A DNA stretch of 64,000 nucleotides. Origin: Archangium lipolyticum. Lineage in GTDB: Bacteria; Myxococcota; Myxococcia; Myxococcales; Myxococcaceae. The stretch spans positions 124,001-188,000 of the forward strand of contig NZ_JANKBZ010000006.1 of assembly GCF_024623785.1 (NCBI RefSeq), given 5' to 3'. Shown piece after piece: positions 63,301 to 64,000 of the stretch (the stretch's first letter is position 1; each line of letters starts with the position of its first letter). The position numbers and the translations under genes were made by a program. The notes under the pieces were generated by a model, which saw only the letters and a program-made list of their open reading frames with translations, was not told where the DNA came from and did not search any database.

Positions 63301-64000
63301 GCGATGCGCTCCAGCCATCGAGGATGGCGTGGTGGGCGACGAGCGCCAGCACCAGCCGCCCTCCGCCGCAAGCAAATGACTGGACGCGCCACAGCGGCGC
63401 CTGCTCCGGCACGAACGGCCGCGTCCGGTCCTCCGCCAGCCACGCCCGCACCGCCTCCGACTGCTGGCGTGCGTCCATGCTGGCCAGCTCGAGGTGGCCA
63501 TACACGACAGGAGCGTGCTTCTCGACGAGGAGCAAGGGTCCGTCAGGGCTGTCCAGAACGAAGCGCGAGCGCAGCACCTCGTGCTTCCCGGCGAGCAACA
63601 CTAGCGCACGGCGGAAGCGCTCGGCGTCGAAGCCCGGAGCCGAGAACTCATACACCAGCTGGTCGTGGTAGACGCCCTCCCCCGGCGACTTCAGGCCGTG
63701 GTAGAGCATGGCCTGCTCGATATCGGTGGCGGGGTAGACGTCGTCGAGCGACTTGACGTCTGCGAAGGCCGCTACGCCCTCCTTGAGGCGCGCGAACTCC
63801 GCGGCAAGCGCAGCACGCTCTCCGTTCTCATCAGTGGCCGAGGCCGAACCAGAGACCAGCGCCGAAAGCCTGGCGAGCGTGTCGTGCTGGTAGAGGTCCG
63901 GAATGCGCAGCTGCGTGCCGAAGGCCTCGTTGACGAGCCCGACCAGACGGATGGCGCGAATGGAGTCGCCGCCCGCATCGAAGAAGCTGCGATCCGCCGC
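57305..64000 (-). CDS. nonribosomal peptide synthetase, PCP-C-A-PCP-C-A-PCP (5' part outside window)
   Basis: The frame is open to the right edge, so about 2231 residues are visible. Order: PCP (Ser in FDAGGDSIRAIRL); C1 (HHAILDG at about 63325); A1 with STSGSTGNSK, HYGPSET, RSGDLG and specificity residues DVQYIAHLVK, a proline-type code; PCP1 (QGGHSLKAM); C2 (HHIALDG); A2 with YTSGSTGTPK, LYGPTEA, RTGDAARW and residues DVANFALIYK, which match no code I know; PCP2 (LGGTSLGLV) and a basic tail. There is no thioesterase or reductase domain after PCP2. The gene is translationally coupled to the prolyl-oligopeptidase-like gene. No epimerisation or methylation domain lies in the visible part. The final product is unknown. 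Confidence 0.95.
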   Translation of the reverse strand, partial: AADRSFFDAGGDSIRAIRLVGLVNEAFGTQLRIPDLYQHDTLARLSALVSGSASATDENGERAALAAEFARLKEGVAAFADVKSLDDVYPATDIEQAMLYHGLKSPGEGVYHDQLVYEFSAPGFDAERFRRALVLLAGKHEVLRSRFVLDSPDGPLLLVEKHAPVVYGHLELASMDARQQSEAVRAWLAEDRTRPFVPEQAPLWRVQSFACGGGRLVLALVAHHAILDGWSASLFVRELDAIYRRLEVEPGFRPEPLSSRHREHVLQQLLERRRPEAAAFWREELQGFVPLDKFAEARRNEPHDVREMSRELPPTLVTAVRGAAKARGVSVKTLCLTAYLEAMSMFNYHADMVVGLVAHDRPTCVDGDRLLGCFLNTIPFRIRMPAEASWEELARTVEARLQAVRPYERLPLAEIIRVTGEDARGGNPFFSAFFNYTDFGDDGALTAGAERKIEAEGHVRTDMQLEFTVDTTGERLQLVVSHAQPAFTAEEAERLCTYFERALRLLVQEPGRRVSKLDVMGEEERQQVVVAFNATDRNVALGPSVPAAFAAQAARTPERVAVVWEEGQLTYAQLAARAERIAAVLRASGVKRETVVGLLVERSPDMVAAVLGIIAAGGAYLPFDPELPDGRIEEVLSSVGVKHLVSTTSALEGRKLEWLKEAGQSGEGRARTLLSLDRLETAPAAPVPTVESGPDDLLYLISTSGSTGNSKCVMVEHFTMLNLAEYTREKMGLPAVPKVLQLASIGFDVSAQEMFTTLLTGGQLHLIPPGVQRDVPRLLALLERRGVEVVYLTPALLDTFFADAEMAAAVPACVRHFIAAGEALMVGPLLAQAVREGRVTLHNHYGPSETHLVIAAAFGAGSEVAARPALGKPVSNFRIFVLDENGMSQPVGTPGEIYLGGRPVGRGYYGRDDLTAERYRRGLPDATMPASLLPEAARSERVYRSGDLGCWKPDGTVTYLGRIDQQVKIRGFRVELGEIEQRLRQLAGVKEAVVLDVDDGGGRRRLVAYVVPQEGKVSPEDASRWRAELGKTLPSYMVPPVFIGIEAVPLTGNGKVDRRRLRAVATTAAPAPRSVPLGDPLAVKLAELWASTLGVDAAKLGTDSDFFAQGGHSLKAMLLAARVQRAFGVALPLAAIYEEATLGAIAERIRAAALQRHEPIQALAPQARYRVSPAQQRFFVLSALAPETLAYNLPLAVELSGAVDAARLERALTALVARYAALRTGFFLEDGVLFQRIEDTVQVPFAVADVTASEVPQRITAFVRPFDLARPPLIRALLLRTGQEQATLALDFHHIALDGVSTGILLRDLLKLYAGETLTPPRLQYVDYVAWLETPAQQQRRQRLADFWSSRFTGETPVLNLPTDLPRPPVRTTAGALTHFTLPPAVVDGWRRLAREEGASLFMVSLAAFHVFLAKLTGQDRTVVGTPVAGRNHADLEDIVGVFVNTLALGNQLDARKSFRAFLADVRRTTLDAFEHQDYPFEELVERLGAARDTARNPLFDAFLALQNIDLSVPNSAGLKVTPRDTDVVASKFDLSLYLAERDGGLTATFEYASDLFRPETVARFARYFATLGLRIATGPDAPIGKLSLVDDEGRAFLDTLATSPVPRPQADAMTLPALLSAATARFGDRPAILSATGETLTYTSFDQRVTRLAAALTAKGVGRGSVVALRLERSVDFVVAVFGVLKAGGAYLPIDPKTPPDRTAFMLRDSGARLILGNDADPAFLLTSCETCGVRALVEQGGAPAASDSARPEDAAYLLYTSGSTGTPKAVVVEHRAIVNTILALQQAYPLEADGVYLHKTASTFDVSAAELFGWMHAGGRLALLEPGGERDPLAIVAAIARHNVTHLNFVPSMFGAWVEGLDATTAQRLGSLRHVFLAGEAAVPGPIEAFRSLCPAVRIHNLYGPTEAAIYASGFSLADWDGSGEIPIGKPLAGVTLRIIDHHGGLAPVGVVGELAIGGAGLARCYLNRPDLTAASFVPDTFGHGADGGRLYRTGDAARWRDDGQIEYRGRIDHQVKVRGFRVELGEVEAMMRRCKGIKDAVVAVRGATGGDASLCGYYVAEEDRAGPQLEEALRAGLAAALPDYMVPSHFVQLPTLPLNASGKVDRRALPAPQAVATGGDRPAYAAPSDRIEQAVAAAWARALGTERIGLDDNFFDLGGTSLGLVRLQSLLREALGREVPVATLFRFPTLRAQAAYLKEPAADRDTVRRTEPGDANRSKLVARRRRGS

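Noticed and set aside
59573-63379. 1268-codon open frame on the plus strand opposite the NRPS gene
   Set aside because: Shadow ORF; its composition is Arg/His/Gly-rich and no motif is present, while the minus strand carries all NRPS core motifs in order.

Overview
The window is very GC-rich and reads as a myxobacterial chromosome, most likely of the Cystobacter/Archangium/Myxococcus group. The pointers are a DUF2378 protein (a family I know only from Myxococcales), two large Ser/Thr kinases, FHA proteins, lipoproteins with Cys-rich HCGACG-type stalks, a CgeB-type glycosyltransferase series and an NRPS assembly line. No integrase, transposase, CRISPR array or rRNA was seen. REP-like extragenic palindromes occur at four sites.

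Bases 1-15020 (nearly all minus strand) form a corrinoid-uptake and signalling region. A cobalamin riboswitch (about 14205-14432) precedes btuB, a surface lipoprotein with a Cys-rich stalk and a predicted beta-propeller, btuF and btuC. After btuC come a 50-codon ORF, a strong terminator and three tRNA genes: a normal Glu(CUC) tRNA and two tRNAs with Leu-type anticodons but short variable arms. A second promoter then drives two more lipoproteins. These are followed by an FHA-GAF-degenerate cyclase protein, a kinase with three DTQPR repeats and a FecE/BtuD-type ATPase. An FHA protein lies just upstream of the riboswitch.

Bases 15175-30908 hold a possible sigma-54 promoter ahead of a small protein and a ComEA-like protein, a kinase with an N-terminal multi-membrane-span module, and a sulfur-uptake block (anion porin, sbp-cysT-cysW-cysA). 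The porin and sbp promoters carry the same 18-bp palindrome. An alpha-ribazole-phosphatase-like enzyme, DUF2378, a small secreted Cys-rich protein, a MarR regulator and a DUF4175/peptidase-MA pair complete the block.

Bases 30927-51834 are a glycan/glycoconjugate locus. It contains UDP-glucose dehydrogenase and UDP-xylose synthase, three CgeB-like and one GT4 glycosyltransferases, two SDR epimerases, an ABC exporter, a Gfo/Idh oxidoreductase and a Zn-alcohol dehydrogenase. It also contains a lipoprotein glycosidase, a phosphoribosyltransferase-kinase-like fusion, an apparently circularly permuted glycosidase coupled to a methyltransferase, inositol-1-phosphate synthase and a DUF1622 membrane protein.

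Bases 51871-64000 are the downstream end of an NRPS cluster (minus strand). An NRPS gene runs off the right edge (PCP-C-A-PCP-C-A-PCP, no thioesterase; the first A domain is predicted to load proline). It is coupled to a prolyl-oligopeptidase-type S9 hydrolase and a 3-hydroxyacyl-CoA dehydrogenase, then an aminotransferase and a 2-ketoarginine-methyltransferase-like enzyme. The last pair suggests beta-methylarginine supply. The product is unknown to me.
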